Source of the DNA: Paenibacillus nuruki
GTDB taxonomy: Bacteria; Bacillota; Bacilli; Paenibacillales; Paenibacillaceae
Assembly (NCBI RefSeq): GCF_001721045.1
Contig: NZ_MDER01000045.1
Coordinates: 1 to 64,000 of the forward strand
Direction: 5' to 3'
DNA: 64,000 bases
Shown here: in pieces, positions 25,421 to 34,962 of the stretch
Layout: every line of letters begins with the position of its first letter
How positions within the stretch are numbered: the stretch's first letter is position 1
The notes under the pieces: model-generated
Databases searched by the model: none
What the model was told of the DNA's origin: nothing
The model's input: the letters and a program-made list of their open reading frames with translations, nothing else
Made by a program: the position numbers and the translations under genes

Positions 25421-27655
25421 TTACTTACTTTTGAGTACTCTTAAACTGTTTAAAATCACCAATAAAGCGGCTCCCGTATCGCTCAGTACAGCTACCCATA
25501 ATGTAAGCCAACCCGGGAAAATAAATATTAAAGCAACGCATTTAATCATAATCGAAAACCAAATATTCTGTTTGATAATACGCAACGTCTGACGGCTCAG
25601 TGTAATAGCATACGGCAATTGTTCTAAATGATCTGCCATTAATACAATATCCGCCGTTTCGATCGCTGTATCGGTACCTGCTCCACCCATCGCTATACCT
25701 ACATCTGCTGTAGCTAGTGCAGGTGCATCATTAATCCCATCTCCTACCATCCCTACTTTTTTCCCTTGTAGTTGATACTCTTTTATTCGATTCATTTTAT
25801 CTTCAGGTAATAAATGAGCAAAGTACTGATCCACCCCAGTAACTTGAGCTACTTGATGCGCAATCTGTTGATGATCGCCTGTTAACATAACCGTCGATGC
25901 TACTCCTGCTATTTTCAACTGCTGTAATGTCTCTGAAGCTGTAGATCGAACTTGATCAGCAACAGTGATAATGCCAACAATACGGTTAATTGAACCCACG
26001 ACCATAATAGAGACACCTTCATGATGAAGTCTATCTATATATGCTGTTACCTTAGTGACAGGTGCTCCGATTTCTTCTAGCCATCCGACATGACCAATAT
26101 AATAAGTCTGATTATCTATAGAAGCTTGTACGCCTTTGCCTGCTATTGTCTGTACAGAAGTCACAGGTAATTGAGGGATTGCATGCTGATTGGCATAAGC
26201 CGTAATAGCTAAAGCAATCGGATGAGAAGATTGTTGCTCTATCGAACTTGCAATACTCCATAATTCAGCTTCTGTAGCTTCTATCGGATACGTTCCCACC
26301 ACATGAGGCTTGCCTTCCGTTAATGTACCTGTTTTGTCGAATGCTATGATCTGTAAACCTGCTATCGCTTCTAATGCAGATCCACCTTTGATCAACACGC
26401 CTTTCTTGGCTGCAATCCCTATCGCAGACACAATCGCTACAGGGGTAGAAATGACTAATGCGCAAGGACAAGCAATCACCAGTAATTCCAATCCCCGATA
26501 AAACCATTCAGACCAATCACCATTGAATAACAAAGGCGGTACGACAGATACAACAATAGCGACCCCAAAAACAATCGGTGTATAGATTGTAGCAAAGCGA
26601 TCAACGAATGCTTGCATCGGTGCCTTATTCGCTTGTGCTTCTTCAACCATATGAATCATACGGGCGACTACTGTATCTTTAACTGTTGTCGTCACCTGAA
26701 TCGTTAACAGTCCTTCTTCGTTTAAAGTCCCTGCATATACAATATCGCCGTTTGTTTTGGTAACGGGTTGCGATTCTCCTGTTATAGGAGCTTGGTTCAC
26801 ATAAGATTGTCCATCTATAATAATTCCATCCAAAGGTATTTTATCGCCAGCCCTAACTATAATGGTCTCACCTATCTGTATATCTTCTACAGGATGCTGT
26901 ATCATCTTGCCCTGTTGCATGATCCAGACAGATGCAGGTGCCAGATTCAGTAATCCTTTGACTGAATAACGTGTGCGTTCTAAAGACTTCTGTTGAAGTG
27001 TGTTCCCCAGTGCAAATAAGAATACGACTGTTGCTCCTTCCCCCCATTCTCCGATCCATACAGCACCTATAGCAGCTACTGACATCAATACATTCATATC
27101 AAGTGATCGACTTTTGACTGCAAAAAAAGCACTTTTGACTGGTTTAGTTCCGCAAATAATAAGTACAGCCCCATATAATACTATCGAGACTACTGGCAAG
27201 ACTGCTAACCATGTACATACCAAAGCCGTTATCAGCAAACCACCCGATAGAAACATCGGTAACCAGCTTTTCCAAAAGGAAGGCTCACTCGATCTCTCTT
27301 GCTCCTCACCCATAGGAGAAATATCAAATCCGACTCGCTTCACTTCACGCATAATTAGATTGGGTTCAGCCGTAGCTGCAATATTCATTTTACTGGTTGA
27401 GAAATGAACTTCTACAAATTCTACGCCTTTCAACTTTTTGAGACTTTTCTCAATTGTAATGGCACATGAAGGGCAATCCATTCCTTGAATTCGATATTCA
27501 GTAGACTTAACGGTATGAGTATTACGCTGATCATAAGGTATACGATCATCAGCCACAATATGTCCAGATAGCCCTTGATCGGGACTGACTATGGGAATTG
27601 AATTTTTAGCGGTAGACGCACAACATGATTTGGATTCTTGTTCTTTATTCTCCAT
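25421..27655 (-). CDS. cadA: Cd/Zn/Pb-exporting P1B-type ATPase
   Basis: 744-residue heavy-metal efflux pump. N-terminal CC pair (KSCCAS), one HMA domain with GMDCPSC, membrane helices, the CPC ion motif (IACPCALVIS), the phosphorylated DKTGTLTEG, SSHPIA in the nucleotide domain and GDGINDAPALA in the hinge. CPC plus a single HMA fits P1B-2 Cd/Zn/Pb pumps. Start ATG 27655 follows GGTGGT; a GTG at 27667 is an alternative. It overlaps the ArsR-family gene upstream by 11 bases, so the two are co-translated. A CzrA-like regulator and a CDF exporter follow nearby. Confidence 0.93.
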   Translation of the reverse strand: MENKEQESKSCCASTAKNSIPIVSPDQGLSGHIVADDRIPYDQRNTHTVKSTEYRIQGMDCPSCAITIEKSLKKLKGVEFVEVHFSTSKMNIAATAEPNLIMREVKRVGFDISPMGEEQERSSEPSFWKSWLPMFLSGGLLITALVCTWLAVLPVVSIVLYGAVLIICGTKPVKSAFFAVKSRSLDMNVLMSVAAIGAVWIGEWGEGATVVFLFALGNTLQQKSLERTRYSVKGLLNLAPASVWIMQQGKMIQHPVEDIQIGETIIVRAGDKIPLDGIIIDGQSYVNQAPITGESQPVTKTNGDIVYAGTLNEEGLLTIQVTTTVKDTVVARMIHMVEEAQANKAPMQAFVDRFATIYTPIVFGVAIVVSVVPPLLFNGDWSEWFYRGLELLVIACPCALVISTPVAIVSAIGIAAKKGVLIKGGSALEAIAGLQIIAFDKTGTLTEGKPHVVGTYPIEATEAELWSIASSIEQQSSHPIALAITAYANQHAIPQLPVTSVQTIAGKGVQASIDNQTYYIGHVGWLEEIGAPVTKVTAYIDRLHHEGVSIMVVGSINRIVGIITVADQVRSTASETLQQLKIAGVASTVMLTGDHQQIAHQVAQVTGVDQYFAHLLPEDKMNRIKEYQLQGKKVGMVGDGINDAPALATADVGIAMGGAGTDTAIETADIVLMADHLEQLPYAITLSRQTLRIIKQNIWFSIMIKCVALIFIFPGWLTLWVAVLSDTGAALLVILNSLRVLKSK

Positions 27656-28022
27656 GCTCTGCACCACCCTGTGCAGGAATCAACACTTCATTTTGTTCAC
27701 AACAAGCGACTTTAGATTCAACTTCTACCAACGCTTCATCGAACATAGCAAGAAGTAATTTGATTTTGGCATTGGCAAGTTGGTAATAGACATATTTGCC
27801 TTCTTGTCTTCCGGTGATAATTCCGCACCCTTTAAGACAGGATAAATGTTGAGAAATATTCGATTGATTGCCTTGAATCGCATTTACGATCTGACTGACT
27901 GTTTTTTCTTCTTCTAATAAACAATCTAATATTTGCAAACGTGTCTTATCTGAAAATCCACGAATAAATTTAGTTCTCGTATCGATCGATATGTTAGTGT
28001 CTGCGCAATAGTTATTTTCCAT
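27645..28022 (-). CDS. ArsR-family metal sensor, CmtR/CadC-like
   Basis: 125 residues, winged helix-turn-helix with SNISQHLSCLKGCGII. Cysteines C62-x3-C66 in the recognition-helix region plus C106/C107 at the C-terminus fit the CmtR Cd/Pb site; C6 near the N-terminus recalls CadC. It therefore probably represses cadA until Cd, Pb or Zn binds. The gene overlaps cadA and is the first of the operon. The operator candidate is the perfect palindrome at 28071-28090. The metal type is inferred from Cys positions. Confidence 0.88.
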   Translation of the reverse strand: MENNYCADTNISIDTRTKFIRGFSDKTRLQILDCLLEEEKTVSQIVNAIQGNQSNISQHLSCLKGCGIITGRQEGKYVYYQLANAKIKLLLAMFDEALVEVESKVACCEQNEVLIPAQGGAEHGE

Positions 28023-28070
28023 AGTGTTTGTATCTCCCTGTTATCATATTAGTGAACACTGATACGTTAT

Positions 28071-28090
28071 ATATTAGTATATACTAATAT
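28071..28090. promoter_or_regulatory. Perfect 20-bp palindrome, metal-regulator operator
   Basis: ATATTAGTATATACTAATAT is self-complementary along its whole length, 48 bases upstream of the ArsR gene. Size and AT-rich dyad suit ArsR-family operators. A second, imperfect dyad (ATTAGTGAACACTGAT) lies next to it. Confidence 0.68.
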
Positions 28091-28291
28091 GTTTGGCAAT
28101 AGAGTACTACTATTTATCGAATATCGCCATACTAATGCATGTCTGAATAGTAAATCATAAAAATAGAAATATTCTGCTATTCGTAATCTCAACGATCTTT
28201 GGTATACTGTATGTAGATATTTTGTTGCATCACAGCATTTCTTTATTGAATCATAGTACTTCTATTAATTCGTGTTAGGAAGGTGAGCATA

Positions 28292-28660
28292 TTGGAGTCG
28301 GATGCTATTATAGACGAGTGTAACCATAGCAGTGAAGCTTCACAACAGATGCTTGCACAGATAAAGAATGAGCTTATTGACGGTACAACCGCTAACGATA
28401 TGGCTGAATTGTTCAAAGCATTAGGAGATCCAACACGCATTAGATTAATCTATGCTCTTTCACAAAAAGAGCTATGTGTACATGATCTATGCAGTGTATT
28501 AGATATGACTCAATCTGCAATCTCGCATCAACTTCGGTATTTACGTAATATGCGAATTGTGAAGCGGCGCAAAGTAGGCAAAACCGTTTTTTATTCGTTA
28601 GATGATTATCATGTAGAAGAGATATTTTTACAGACGCATGAACATCTGACTCATAAGTAA
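28292..28660 (+). CDS. czrA: ArsR-family zinc sensor, CzrA-like
   Basis: 122 residues. The DNA-binding helix is in LDMTQSAISHQLRYLRNM. The alpha-5 zinc site of CzrA/SmtB is complete: DYH then H-x2-H at the C-terminus (D and H two apart, then HLTH with correct spacing). This is the Zn/Co sensor type, unlike the Cys-based sensor upstream of cadA. Start TTG 28292 has AGGAAGG eight bases upstream; the GTG at 28283 overlaps it. Likely partner: the CDF transporter gene convergent with it. Confidence 0.88.
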   Translation: MESDAIIDECNHSSEASQQMLAQIKNELIDGTTANDMAELFKALGDPTRIRLIYALSQKELCVHDLCSVLDMTQSAISHQLRYLRNMRIVKRRKVGKTVFYSLDDYHVEEIFLQTHEHLTHK

Positions 28661-28710
28661 AAGAATCATTTTATCATATGAAGCTAGTGGTTCATGATTA
28701 ACATGAATAC

Positions 28711-28750
28711 AAAAAGGGAACTACACCGTTATGGTATAGTTCCCTTTTTT
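28711..28750. terminator. Bidirectional terminator between czrA and czcD
   Basis: AAAAAGGGAACTA pairs with TAGTTCCCTTTTTT around a short loop, between two convergent genes. Confidence 0.85.
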
Positions 28751-28761
28751 GTTTATACTCA

Positions 28762-29772
28762 CTACTGATGCGCAATATTACATTGTATTCCCGGTGTATC
28801 AATCTGGATGGTAATATGGTTAATCTCATATTGCTCTTTGATATATTTCTGAGCTTGCTCCATCACTACGCTATAGTAAGCCTGATCTTCAATGACAATA
28901 TGGCAACTTAGCAAAATAATATCTGAAGATAATGCCCAGACATGCAGATCATGTACTTCTACAACATGATCAATCTGTAGTAAAGACTGTTCTACTTCTT
29001 CAGTATGAATATTAACTGGCGTACCTTCCATCAAGATATGGATAGAATCGCGAGTCACACGGTACGCACTTAGAACAACCAGTACCGCTACAATCACACT
29101 TGCAATAGGATCGGCTAGATTCCAGCCAAAGAACATAATCAATAAAGCAGCTACAATTGCACCGACTGAACCTAATAGATCACCTAATACATGTAGAAAC
29201 GCACTACGAATATTCAGATTTTCTGAAGTATCCCCACGCATCAAAATGAAAGCTGCTGCTATATTAACTAGCAAACCAATAACCGCAATTGTTAACATCC
29301 CTGCACTCATAACGCCAGGTGGATTTGCAAATCGCTGAAAAGCTTCCCAAAAAATATAGATCGAAATAACAGACAACGCCAAACCATTAATAAATGCTGC
29401 TAATACTTCAAATCGCTTATACCCGAATGTTTTGGACTTGCTCGCTTGCTTCTGTCCCCACGTCATTGCTAAATAACTAAGCCCCAGAGCCGCTGCATCA
29501 CTGAGCATATGCCCTGCATCTGATAATAAAGCTAGACTGTTGGTCATTAATCCACCAATCACTTCGATAATCATATAACTGGCAATCAAGAAAAAAGATA
29601 ATTTCAAAGCATTTTTATTCGCTCCATGCCCGTGAGAATGGGAATGTCCGTGTCCATGAGAATGCCCATGACTGTGAGAATGATTGTGCTTTTTGCCTTT
29701 GGAATGTTGATGTTCTTCATGATCATGATCGCATGCAGTATGTTCGGTATGGGTATGACTTTTATTACTCAT
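28762..29772 (-). CDS. czcD: Cation diffusion facilitator (CzcD-type) zinc exporter
   Basis: 336 residues. A His-rich N-terminus (a long run of HSHGHGHS-like repeats, about 1-50) precedes six helices. Both CDF metal-site motifs are visible, SDAGHMLSDAAA and HVLGDLLGS. A cytosolic C-terminal domain completes it. Exports Zn, possibly Co or Cd, against a proton. Its own gene is convergent with czrA and separated from it by a shared terminator. The start follows AGGTGCAGGTC. Together with cadA it forms a metal-resistance island. Confidence 0.93.
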   Translation of the reverse strand: MSNKSHTHTEHTACDHDHEEHQHSKGKKHNHSHSHGHSHGHGHSHSHGHGANKNALKLSFFLIASYMIIEVIGGLMTNSLALLSDAGHMLSDAAALGLSYLAMTWGQKQASKSKTFGYKRFEVLAAFINGLALSVISIYIFWEAFQRFANPPGVMSAGMLTIAVIGLLVNIAAAFILMRGDTSENLNIRSAFLHVLGDLLGSVGAIVAALLIMFFGWNLADPIASVIVAVLVVLSAYRVTRDSIHILMEGTPVNIHTEEVEQSLLQIDHVVEVHDLHVWALSSDIILLSCHIVIEDQAYYSVVMEQAQKYIKEQYEINHITIQIDTPGIQCNIAHQ

Positions 29773-29912
29773 TGACCTGCACCTCTATTCTTATTCAGTA
29801 GGTAATATCATAATTAAAAATAACATATGAGCACTTATTCATATATTATAGTTTAACCATGTATAATCTGCAAGTTCTACAAAGTAAATAGGATATCATT
29901 TAACCACATAAT

Positions 29913-30782
29913 CTATTCATGTTCACTATTGATGAGCAGATTGATAAATGAAGACAACGTTGTAGAAGGTGTATTACGCTTTGAAATTACGAATTGAATA
30001 CGTGCTTGTTGCAACGATATTGGCAATATATGACTATGAAGCTGTGAATAAGAATGAACGATACGTTCAGGTAATAAAGATATCCCTAGTCCTTCAGTGA
30101 CTGCACGAATAATAGCTTCTACTGTATCTACTTCTATCACACGAGGTGGTTGTTGAATAGAATGACTTTTACTTTTGGTGTGATACCACTCTTCTAAATA
30201 TCTTCGATACGGACAATCCGGAAATGTATTAACGATTAACCGTTGTTGAAGTAATTCTGATTCGGTCTGAATATGGTTAGCAGATACAATAACTAACTGT
30301 TCATTATATTCAAATACAGATTGAATATCTTGATGATGGTATTGACTACTAATAAAAGCTCCATCTAACTTTTGATCTATAACTTGATTCATTAATTCAA
30401 TCTGTCCAAGCGTTTGAATAGAGACTTCTACATCCCTATTTTCTTCATAATAAGCAAGTAACCACTGCGGCAATCTAGAAGCCGCTACAGTCGGTGTCGC
30501 TCCTAATTGTAATTGATACGAAGGTGATTTTGCTTTTAACATGCGAGTAGCTTCATCTAACAAATCGACAATCTGATCTGCATAGCTCCACAATTGTTGC
30601 CCTGCTTCTGTAATCGTTATGCCTTTATTACTACGCTCAAATAGCGATTGACCCAGTTCTTTTTCCAACTTCTGAATACGTAATGTAACATTCGACTGTA
30701 CATATCCCATTTTTAGTGCCGCTTTGGAAATAGACTGCTCTTGAGCCACAATCCGAAAAATACGCAAATCACTACTTTCCAA
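29913..30782 (-). CDS. LysR-family regulator, divergent from FabG-like SDR
   Basis: 289 residues. The N-terminal helix-turn-helix begins SSDLRIFRIVAQEQSISKAALKMG. Start: TTG at 30782 (first residues LESSD) with GAAAGGTGG seven bases upstream; the GTG at 30794 overlaps that ribosome binding site. It is divergent from the SDR gene at 30953 with an LysR-type dyad between them, so it probably controls that gene. The effector is unknown. Confidence 0.88.
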   Translation of the reverse strand: MESSDLRIFRIVAQEQSISKAALKMGYVQSNVTLRIQKLEKELGQSLFERSNKGITITEAGQQLWSYADQIVDLLDEATRMLKAKSPSYQLQLGATPTVAASRLPQWLLAYYEENRDVEVSIQTLGQIELMNQVIDQKLDGAFISSQYHHQDIQSVFEYNEQLVIVSANHIQTESELLQQRLIVNTFPDCPYRRYLEEWYHTKSKSHSIQQPPRVIEVDTVEAIIRAVTEGLGISLLPERIVHSYSQLHSHILPISLQQARIQFVISKRNTPSTTLSSFINLLINSEHE

Positions 30783-30833
30783 ATCCGTTGCCACCTTTCT
30801 TTACTCGTTTTCTTATATGTAAAAACAGTAGAT

Positions 30834-30860
30834 TTGGATATCATTATTTTTAATATCCAA
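30834..30860. promoter_or_regulatory. LysR-type dyad in the LysR/SDR divergent region
   Basis: TTGGATAT and ATATCCAA flank an 11-base spacer, a T-N11-A-like box between divergent genes. Confidence 0.42.
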
Positions 30861-30952
30861 TATCATTTCTAACTATTATACAGACCTTTTGTCTTCTTTT
30901 ACACTATCAATAGAAACAACAAACAAGTACGAAGGCTAAAGGAGCGCTATAC

Positions 30953-31693
30953 ATGGAATGGATCAATAAGGTTGTCATCGTTACAGGCGGAGGTACAGGA
31001 ATAGGACAGGCAACTTGCTTACAACTTGCTGAACAAGGAGCAAAAGTAATTATTAATTACTCCCGTTCACAGCTACAAGCAGAAGAGACTGCTCTACAAA
31101 TTATACAAAATGGTGGACAAGCTATCACAATTCAAGCCGATGTATCTAGGCAACATCAAGTACAAGACATGATTACAAAAGTCATCCATACGTATGGTCA
31201 AATCGATGGCTTGGTGAATAACGCCAGTATCACCAGACAACTGCCTTTTGCTGATTTGGAACAGATCACTGATGATATCTGGGATGAGCTATACAATATT
31301 AATGTCAAAGGAATGTTTTATTGTGCTCAAGCTGTAGCGCCATGGATGAGACAAGCACATCAAGGATCTATTATCAATCTGGGTAGTATTGCAGGCACTA
31401 CAGGCTACGGTTCTTCTCTTCCTTATGCCGTCTCCAAAGGCGCTGTGCATACGTTAACCAAATCGTTAGCAAGAGCACTCTCTCCACATATACGTGTCAA
31501 TTGCATTATTCCGGGCGCAGTAGATACACGTTGGTGGGCTGGAAATGAAGAGAAAATGGAACGTTTGACCACACAGTCATTGTTAGAGCGAGTATCGACT
31601 CCTGCTGATATCGCTTCGCTAATCTGTGCTATTTTACAACAACAATCCATGACCGGTCAGCTAGTGACTGTTGATAATGGACAAACGTTATAA
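30953..31693 (+). CDS. Short-chain dehydrogenase/reductase (FabG-like)
   Basis: 246 residues with intact SDR motifs: TGGGTGIG near the N-terminus, NNAS after beta-4, and the catalytic YAVSK. The closest general type is FabG or glucose dehydrogenase-like 3-oxoacyl reductases, but substrate cannot be read. It has its own strong ribosome binding site (AAAGGAGCGC) and lies opposite a LysR gene that is likely its regulator. Confidence 0.88.
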   Translation: MEWINKVVIVTGGGTGIGQATCLQLAEQGAKVIINYSRSQLQAEETALQIIQNGGQAITIQADVSRQHQVQDMITKVIHTYGQIDGLVNNASITRQLPFADLEQITDDIWDELYNINVKGMFYCAQAVAPWMRQAHQGSIINLGSIAGTTGYGSSLPYAVSKGAVHTLTKSLARALSPHIRVNCIIPGAVDTRWWAGNEEKMERLTTQSLLERVSTPADIASLICAILQQQSMTGQLVTVDNGQTL

Positions 31694-31718
31694 TTTGTCG
31701 ATCATGACAAGATCAGTA

Positions 31719-32585
31719 TTATTTAAAAAAGGCAATGAGTCGTTGACTTACTTCTGCTGGCTTATCATGTTGTATCCAGTGTGTTGCATCATCATAATGA
31801 TGAATCTCTGTATTCGGTACCCATTCCGGTAGTGGATCAGCAAGGTCTTTGGATAAATGCGGATCAAGATCACCAAATAAAATAAGTACAGGTTGCTCAA
31901 TTTTGCGCATCTGTGCTTTTTTGGTTGCTGATGATCGACGGAACATCGCTCGATAATAATTGATTGCTGCACTGAGCGTTTCTTTTTGCTCAAATGCTTT
32001 GAGATACACTTGCACTTCTTGATCGGAAAACGGTTCTTTCGGTTCTTTTTTGAAAATAGTCCGTAGCATATGATTGTTGTCTCTTGCCAGTGCTTTCTCT
32101 GGTAATTTAGGAATTTGGAAAAAGAACATATACCAGCTTCTCCGCAATTGCGGTAATGTACGTAATCCTGTCTGCAAACGTTCAGGATGTAGCATATTGA
32201 GAATCGCTAAACGGCGAACACGATGCGGATACATCATCGTAAAGTACCACGAGATATTACCGCCCCAATCATGCCCTGTTAAATAGACTTGTTCTTCCCC
32301 TAAATGTTCTATTAATCCATTGACATCTGCACATAACGTATCAATACTGTAATGATCTACCCCTTCTGGTTTGGAAGACAAATTGTATCCTCGTAGATCA
32401 GGAGCTACCACACGATAACCAGCTTCGATCAACATCGGAATCTGATCTTTCCATGTATACCAGAAATCAGGAAAACCATGTAGCAACATCACAGTAGGTC
32501 CTTTTCCTCCGATCACATAATGCAATTTAACTCCATTAACTTCAGCAAACTGATGTTCGATCATCGTTTCTACTTTATGGCTCAT
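31719..32585 (-). CDS. Alpha/beta hydrolase, epoxide-hydrolase-like
   Basis: 288 residues. HGFPDFWYTW (about 36-45) forms the oxyanion region, GHDWGG gives nucleophile Asp106, FGDLDPHL has the second acidic residue and HWIQHD the catalytic His. The Asp nucleophile with the WYTW context fits epoxide hydrolases and haloacetate dehalogenases more than esterases. ATG 32585 has AAGGAGG nine bases upstream; the upstream ATG is not supported. Convergent with the FabG-like gene. Confidence 0.88.
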   Translation of the reverse strand: MSHKVETMIEHQFAEVNGVKLHYVIGGKGPTVMLLHGFPDFWYTWKDQIPMLIEAGYRVVAPDLRGYNLSSKPEGVDHYSIDTLCADVNGLIEHLGEEQVYLTGHDWGGNISWYFTMMYPHRVRRLAILNMLHPERLQTGLRTLPQLRRSWYMFFFQIPKLPEKALARDNNHMLRTIFKKEPKEPFSDQEVQVYLKAFEQKETLSAAINYYRAMFRRSSATKKAQMRKIEQPVLILFGDLDPHLSKDLADPLPEWVPNTEIHHYDDATHWIQHDKPAEVSQRLIAFFK

Positions 32586-32723
32586 CTCTATTTGCCTCCT
32601 TAGCATGACATGTCATTATCATTTTTTTAATATACCTATTTCAACATATCTCTTCTAAGCATTACCCATAATCAGATCAATGTTACCTTTTTGATCCAAA
32701 GTCTGTTTAGATGTAAGCATGTC

Positions 32724-32764
32724 AAAAAAGCTATTTACCGATAGATACCGATAAATAGCTTTTT
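32724..32764. terminator. Terminator of lrgB
   Basis: AAAAAAGCTATTTA pairs with TAAATAGCTTTTT; A and T runs on both sides, 25 bases below the lrgB stop. Confidence 0.82.
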
Positions 32765-32788
32765 GCCAGCGTTATAATTGACCTGTAT

Positions 32789-33478
32789 TCAATGATAAAT
32801 AGCGACTAAGATCAATGGCCCGATAAAAGAAGAAACAATCGCGCTAATCGTTAATGCTAATGATCCCATAGATACAGCGATTTCCCCATGTTCAAGTGCC
32901 TTTGCGGTTCCCAGAGCATGAGAAGATATACCGAGCGCTATACCAACACTTATTGCATTTTTAACTCGAAATAATTTGAGACATCCTAGCCCTAAGATGA
33001 CCCCTGTAAATCCAGCAATCATTACAAATACAGAAGTTAACGAAGCTTCTCCGCCTAGATTATTCGAAATCTGAAGCGCGACAGGTGTGGTGACTGATTT
33101 GGGAATAATCGAGATAATATAAGGCTCACTGAATCCTAATACAAGCGCCATTCCTACTCCGCTTAACATCCCGACCACGACACCAATCAAGGCGCTTCCT
33201 AGAATCGATAATCCATATTGCTTGAACAAATGACGTTGTCGATATAGCGGATAAGCAAGAGCTACTACGGCTGGGCCCATCAATTTACTGATCCATTCTC
33301 CACCCGCCATATAGGTAGAATACGAAGTATGTGTAAGCAATAAAATAACAACAATCATAAAAGTAGTCGTTAACACTGGAATAAGAACTGATACACGAAC
33401 CTGTTTATACAGTAGGCTTGCTAAAATATACAAACATAGCGTCATGACAATCATCAATAGAACGATCCATATATTCAT
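32789..33478 (-). CDS. lrgB: LrgB/CidB-family membrane protein
   Basis: 229-residue polytopic protein with about seven helices and the family landmarks SKLMGPAVVALAYPLY and TPVALQISNNLGG. LrgB/CidB proteins work with holin-like LrgA/CidA and influence murein hydrolase activity and the export of small metabolites such as pyruvate; the exact role is debated. It overlaps lrgA by four bases (ATGA), so the pair is translationally coupled. Confidence 0.92.
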   Translation of the reverse strand: MNIWIVLLMIVMTLCLYILASLLYKQVRVSVLIPVLTTTFMIVVILLLTHTSYSTYMAGGEWISKLMGPAVVALAYPLYRQRHLFKQYGLSILGSALIGVVVGMLSGVGMALVLGFSEPYIISIIPKSVTTPVALQISNNLGGEASLTSVFVMIAGFTGVILGLGCLKLFRVKNAISVGIALGISSHALGTAKALEHGEIAVSMGSLALTISAIVSSFIGPLILVAIYH

Positions 33479-33909
33479 TTGGGCTGATCTCTACTTTCAT
33501 AGATCAGTTGATGATCAGGGATCGAAGTAGAGGATGCTTTATTTTGATTCGAGCGATCAGCAAGTGTAATAAACCACTGTGCTACATAACCGGTCACTCC
33601 AATCGTAAATAGCGTACTGATCACAACGATAAGAATAAGCAATAATCCTTTACCTGCAAATAAATCTAAATGCTCAATCACACCAACTGTAGCGGGTATA
33701 AAGAAAAGCGGTAAATAGAATAACAGCGTATTGGCTCCTGTCTGTATCCACTTTTCAGGAAACACTTTTAACATTAGCAAAGCAAATAACAATAACATAC
33801 CTAATACACTACCCGGTATAAATAAATGGAAGTATTGCTGAATCCATGTACCGATCAGATAAAATAGGTACAACACAGCAATTTGAAGCAACATTTTAAC
33901 TATTTTCAT
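33475..33909 (-). CDS. lrgA: LrgA/CidA-family holin-like protein
   Basis: 144 residues with four helices. The signature PGSVLGMLLLFALLML and FLPLFFIPATVGVIEH segments identify the LrgA/CidA family, phage-holin-like membrane proteins linked to autolysis control. Forms an operon with lrgB. The start follows AAAGGAGAG. No LytSR two-component system is adjacent, so control is not evident here. Confidence 0.92.
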   Translation of the reverse strand: MKIVKMLLQIAVLYLFYLIGTWIQQYFHLFIPGSVLGMLLLFALLMLKVFPEKWIQTGANTLLFYLPLFFIPATVGVIEHLDLFAGKGLLLILIVVISTLFTIGVTGYVAQWFITLADRSNQNKASSTSIPDHQLIYESRDQPK

Positions 33910-33962
33910 CAGTATAGCTCTCCTTTGTCTTTCACTCTCTATCTCTGTTTTATCTTTATCAT

Positions 33963-34008
33963 ATCAAAAAGATCATCCTCCTTGAAAAAGAGTGATGACC
34001 TTTTGTGA
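33963..34008 (-). terminator. Terminator of yidC
   Basis: On the minus strand AAAGGTCATCACTC pairs with GGATGATCTTTTT, imperfectly, ending in TTTTTGAT, just after the yidC stop. Confidence 0.6.
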
Positions 34009-34029
34009 TTGTAAACTTTATTGTGCCTA

Positions 34030-34962
34030 TTACGTTTTAGCAGACTTATTATTTTTCGCTTGATTGGCTTGTCGAGCTAACTTTTTAGCTTTTGTATTGC
34101 TAATCTTAGCCGGTTCTAGCATTTCAGGCTCAGGTTCTACTTCGATCTCAAGTGCTGTCTGTACAGGAATACTATTCGGATACATTTTGCGGAATAATAA
34201 TGTCTGTACTAACAAGAACGATCCACTAACCATCCAGTATAATGGCATTGCCGCAGGAGCACTGAATGAGAAAAATGCCATCATAATCGGCGATAAATAA
34301 CCCATTATTGCAAACTGTTTTTGTTGCTCAGGTGTCATATTGTATTGCGATACTTTAGCTTGCAGCATATACAGTAAAGCTACAATAATCGCCATAATCC
34401 AGTTGGGCTCTCCCAATTTGAACCAGAGAAAAGAGTGAGAAGCTAGTTCAGGTGTCGCACGAATTGCTGTATACATTCCGGATAGGATAGGCAATTGAAT
34501 TAAGATTGGCAGACAACCGATATTTAACGGGTTAAAGCTATGCTTTTTGTAGATTTCCATCATTTCTTTTTGTTGATTTTGCTTGTCTTCTGCACCCGTT
34601 TTGTTTTCATATTTCTTTTTCAACCTGTCTAGTTCTGGTTGCATAATACTCATTTTGCGTTTCATACCTTGTTGACCTTTAGCTTGACGCATCATCAAAG
34701 GGAATAAAGCAAAACGTACAGCAAGTGTCAAAATAATAATCGCCAGACCGTAACTTCCACCGAACCATGTAGCAATATGTTCCATACTATAGGTTAATGG
34801 AAAGACAACATAATGAGTAAAAAATCCTGGTGTTGTTGAATTTACTTCTTGTACAGATGTGGTACCGCATCCTGCTAATAACATCATCATGATCAAGCCA
34901 AGTGCTAAGCCGTAAAGACGACCCTTTTTCCCCGTAAGTGTGAATCCCTTGAATAATTGCAT
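34030..34962 (-). CDS. yidC: YidC/Oxa1 membrane protein insertase (lipoprotein type)
   Basis: 310-residue insertase. It begins with a lipoprotein signal (MMMLLAGC, lipid-modified C32), then five helices. The conserved Arg of the hydrophilic groove is in VRFALFPLMMRQ, and a coiled cytosolic loop with many K/E follows. The last segment is basic. It inserts membrane proteins alone or with SecYEG. The gene begins inside an upstream membrane-leader ORF (58-base overlap). Its Shine-Dalgarno (AGGAGGAA, 34967-34974) lies in a hairpin, which implies translational control resembling MifM-YidC2 of Bacillus subtilis. A second YidC is expected elsewhere. Confidence 0.94.
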   Translation of the reverse strand: MQLFKGFTLTGKKGRLYGLALGLIMMMLLAGCGTTSVQEVNSTTPGFFTHYVVFPLTYSMEHIATWFGGSYGLAIIILTLAVRFALFPLMMRQAKGQQGMKRKMSIMQPELDRLKKKYENKTGAEDKQNQQKEMMEIYKKHSFNPLNIGCLPILIQLPILSGMYTAIRATPELASHSFLWFKLGEPNWIMAIIVALLYMLQAKVSQYNMTPEQQKQFAIMGYLSPIMMAFFSFSAPAAMPLYWMVSGSFLLVQTLLFRKMYPNSIPVQTALEIEVEPEPEMLEPAKISNTKAKKLARQANQAKNNKSAKT

